Assembly (NCBI GenBank): GCA_016712415.1
Contig: JADJRC010000002.1
Span: 62,001-126,000 of the forward strand
Source: Lewinellaceae bacterium
Lineage (GTDB): Bacteria > Bacteroidota > Bacteroidia > Chitinophagales > Saprospiraceae
Length of the DNA: 64,000 nt
Reading direction: 5' to 3'
Of the stretch, positions 62,401 through 64,000 are shown piece after piece; the first letter of the stretch is position 1; each line of letters begins with the position of its first letter. The notes beneath the pieces were generated by a model that was not told the DNA's origin, made no database searches, and saw only the letters and a program-made list of their open reading frames with translations. Both the position numbers and the translations under genes were made by a program.

Positions 62401-64000
62401 GGCTGAGTTTACAACAGGGTTTGCCTGGTTAGACATGAAACCATTTGGACCGGTCCAGGCATAGCTTGGTCCCGCAGCGTTGGTTGTTGACTGGAGTGTG
62501 ACCATTGGTTCCAGGCAATTCAGGGCGCCTCCGGTTGCACTGAGGGTCGGAGATGCCTGATTGGCAGTAACAATGGTATTGTCTGTGGCGGTGCAGCCGT
62601 TAATTTGGTTTGTCACACGAAGCCGGTAACTACCCACGGCATTAATCGTCGGGGTAAGTGTGGTGGAGCCGGATACAATATTGCCACCGTTGAATGCTAA
62701 CCAAAGGTAAGTGAACTGCGGCCCGGTAGAGCCGGAGCCTTGCAGTTGGACTTGTGTGTTTCCGCAGGTAATCTCCTGGTTGGGCCCGGCATCAGAGATC
62801 GGTGGTGTTTGGTTGACGGGTACAGTGACCACAGCAGTGTCTGAGCACGATTTTCCGCCCCCGGTGTTTGTAACGATAAAATAAAATGGCCCGGCAGTGC
62901 TGACGGTAGCAGATGTTGTAGTACTCAGCGTAGTACCAGCACCGTTGACCCATTTGTACGTAACTGTATTGCCAGTTGTGATGGTACTGTCGGCCATCAA
63001 CACCGTTGACGGGTCACGGCAGGTCAGGGTGTCGGGTTTTAGTATGCCGGCTTTTGCCGGAATTTTAATCAGGGTAAAGGTCAGCATACTGTCGCAACCA
63101 TCAGGAGAAGGAATGCTTTCGGTGTAAGTGCCGGCATTACAAAAATCAAAATCCCCGACTTTAAAGCACTCGTCTTTACAGAGCCAGGTGGGAGGTAATA
63201 CCCTGAATTTGCGTTGCTTGGCAATAATTTTTTGCCGCACTATACTATCGCAACCCTGGTAAGATTCGTAGGGGGTAGAGGTCAGTGTGTAGGTGCCAGG
63301 CGCTGCGACAACATTGCCTGGTTGTTCGTCCCAAAAGAAGGGTAATTCTTCAAAACAAAGCTCGATGTCGGGCAAATTCGTAATCGCAATGGTCTGGTTG
63401 ATGACCTGAATACAGGTGGTTACCGGAGTATCGCATATATTATTGGCTGTTACACAAACCGAACCGCCCAAGGTGCCGAATTCGACATCAATGCTGGTAG
63501 ACAAACCAACAGCCTGAAGTACAGCTACATTGCTGTTTGTTCCATTGATTTTAGAACCAGGTGGGGTGATCCAGGTATAGGTCAGCGCATTTGCAACAAT
63601 AGGAATAGAATATTGCACCTTGGCTTTTGGACATACGGTCAAAGGACCGTCAATCGGACCGATGGGGCCCAATTCCGGCGCTGCTGCCGAGCCAAATACA
63701 ACGTCGATGGTATACTTGCAAATATCGCCGTTGATACCATCTATAACCATTTGATACCTTCTTCCGGGTATCAGGTTATCCACGAACAGGACCAAAGGGT
63801 TGCCGCCGCTCGCACAAGAAAGCGCGCATTTGGCCGGTTAAGCCATTGCCACAATCCTCAACAATCGCCGCTTCCAAACCATCATTTGTTTGGCAGGTCG
63901 TCTGTCGAATATTAAATATAATGGTGTTTGTACCGGCAATGAAGGAGTACCAGCGCGGGTTTTCAATGGTAAATGGGGCGCCGTTGTTACAGGCAGTGAT
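59489..64000 (-). CDS. Giant SprB/PKD-type adhesin, 5' part outside the window (frame-broken)
   Basis: More than 1,500 residues in this window; the N-terminus is beyond 64000. Frame breaks near 62010-62050 and 63800. Many repeats of the SprB type with the ending YTVTVTDANGC-like (for example GSYTVTVTDANGCTAV, GTYTITVTDANDCTVV, GTYTVTITDANGCDLS) with interleaved WSTGE/WSSGD motifs (LWSTNETTVSITGLQPG). Further upstream are PKD/Ig-like units (SYAWTGPNGFMSNQ, FSWTGPGGFSSALPN). An HYR-like domain (DNLPPTLVCPPS ... DNCLGNGGMFD) comes before the C-terminal T9SS sorting domain (MIVPNPTQGQLAVIFPN ... RKIVVSR). SprB-like adhesins move along the cell surface in gliding motility. A similar surface adhesin role is likely (inference). 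Confidence 0.88.

Overview
The window comes from a member of the Bacteroidota, most likely class Saprospiria (Saprospiraceae: Haliscomenobacter/Lewinella-like). This is inferred from type IX secretion (T9SS) C-terminal sorting tails, SprB-type adhesin repeats, a TonB-dependent receptor with an N-terminal carboxypeptidase-regulatory-like domain, a hybrid two-component system of the Reg_prop/Y_Y_Y/HisKA/REC/AraC type, and TAnnTTTG promoter boxes. Base composition is about 50% GC. A large share of the genes is split by single-base indels, often in homopolymers, although the protein continues in another frame. Positions 4440-5215 are stretched homopolymers unlike natural DNA. I read this as mostly sequencing or assembly error, so broken genes are annotated as single loci with the frame breaks stated. 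Genes at 48.8-51.3 kb and 53.2-59.2 kb are intact.

Layout. 0-4.3 kb (minus): potassium operon with a KdpD-like kinase, a KdpE-like regulator, a HAMP-only membrane protein and the K+ transporter Kup. 4.4-5.2 kb: artefact zone. 5.25-10.1 kb (plus): dnaE, the replicative polymerase alpha subunit, carrying an intein with a LAGLIDADG endonuclease and a palindromic coding insertion. 10.2-16.9 kb: conflict-type genes (small ORF plus HNH nuclease, membrane-anchored NACHT NTPase, secreted caspase-TPR protein) with duplicated and palindromic repeats. 17.2-21.2 kb: membrane glycosyltransferase-like protein, T9SS-secreted protein and a 160-bp MITE. 21.4-27.5 kb: helical unknown, AraC regulator, acyl-CoA dehydrogenase, DbpA-type helicase, small membrane protein. 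27.6-31.3 kb (minus): three overlapping genes encoding an effector-associated-domain (EAD-like) protein, an ABC ATPase with an EAD-like N-terminus, and a large multi-span permease. This is the best candidate for an undescribed system. 31.6-32.1 kb: nitroreductase. 32.2-45.2 kb (plus): hybrid sensor, two tail-collar secreted proteins, a YadA-head-like trimeric fibre and a T9SS dockerin/cohesin-like protein. 45.5-48.8 kb: XRE regulator and small envelope/stress proteins. 48.8-52.9 kb (minus): bestrophin, polyferredoxin and NAD(P)H/FAD oxidoreductase. 53.2-64 kb (minus): T9SS protein with a duplicated domain, TonB receptor, and a giant SprB/PKD-type adhesin running off the window.

Mobile palindromes recur: an element carrying the PxGLGxDDAL coding frame (three copies, two inside enzymes), a 75-bp inverted repeat (two complete copies and one half), GGGCGACC-type REP units, the 160-bp MITE and an 18-bp-ended inverted repeat at 51.3-51.5 kb.
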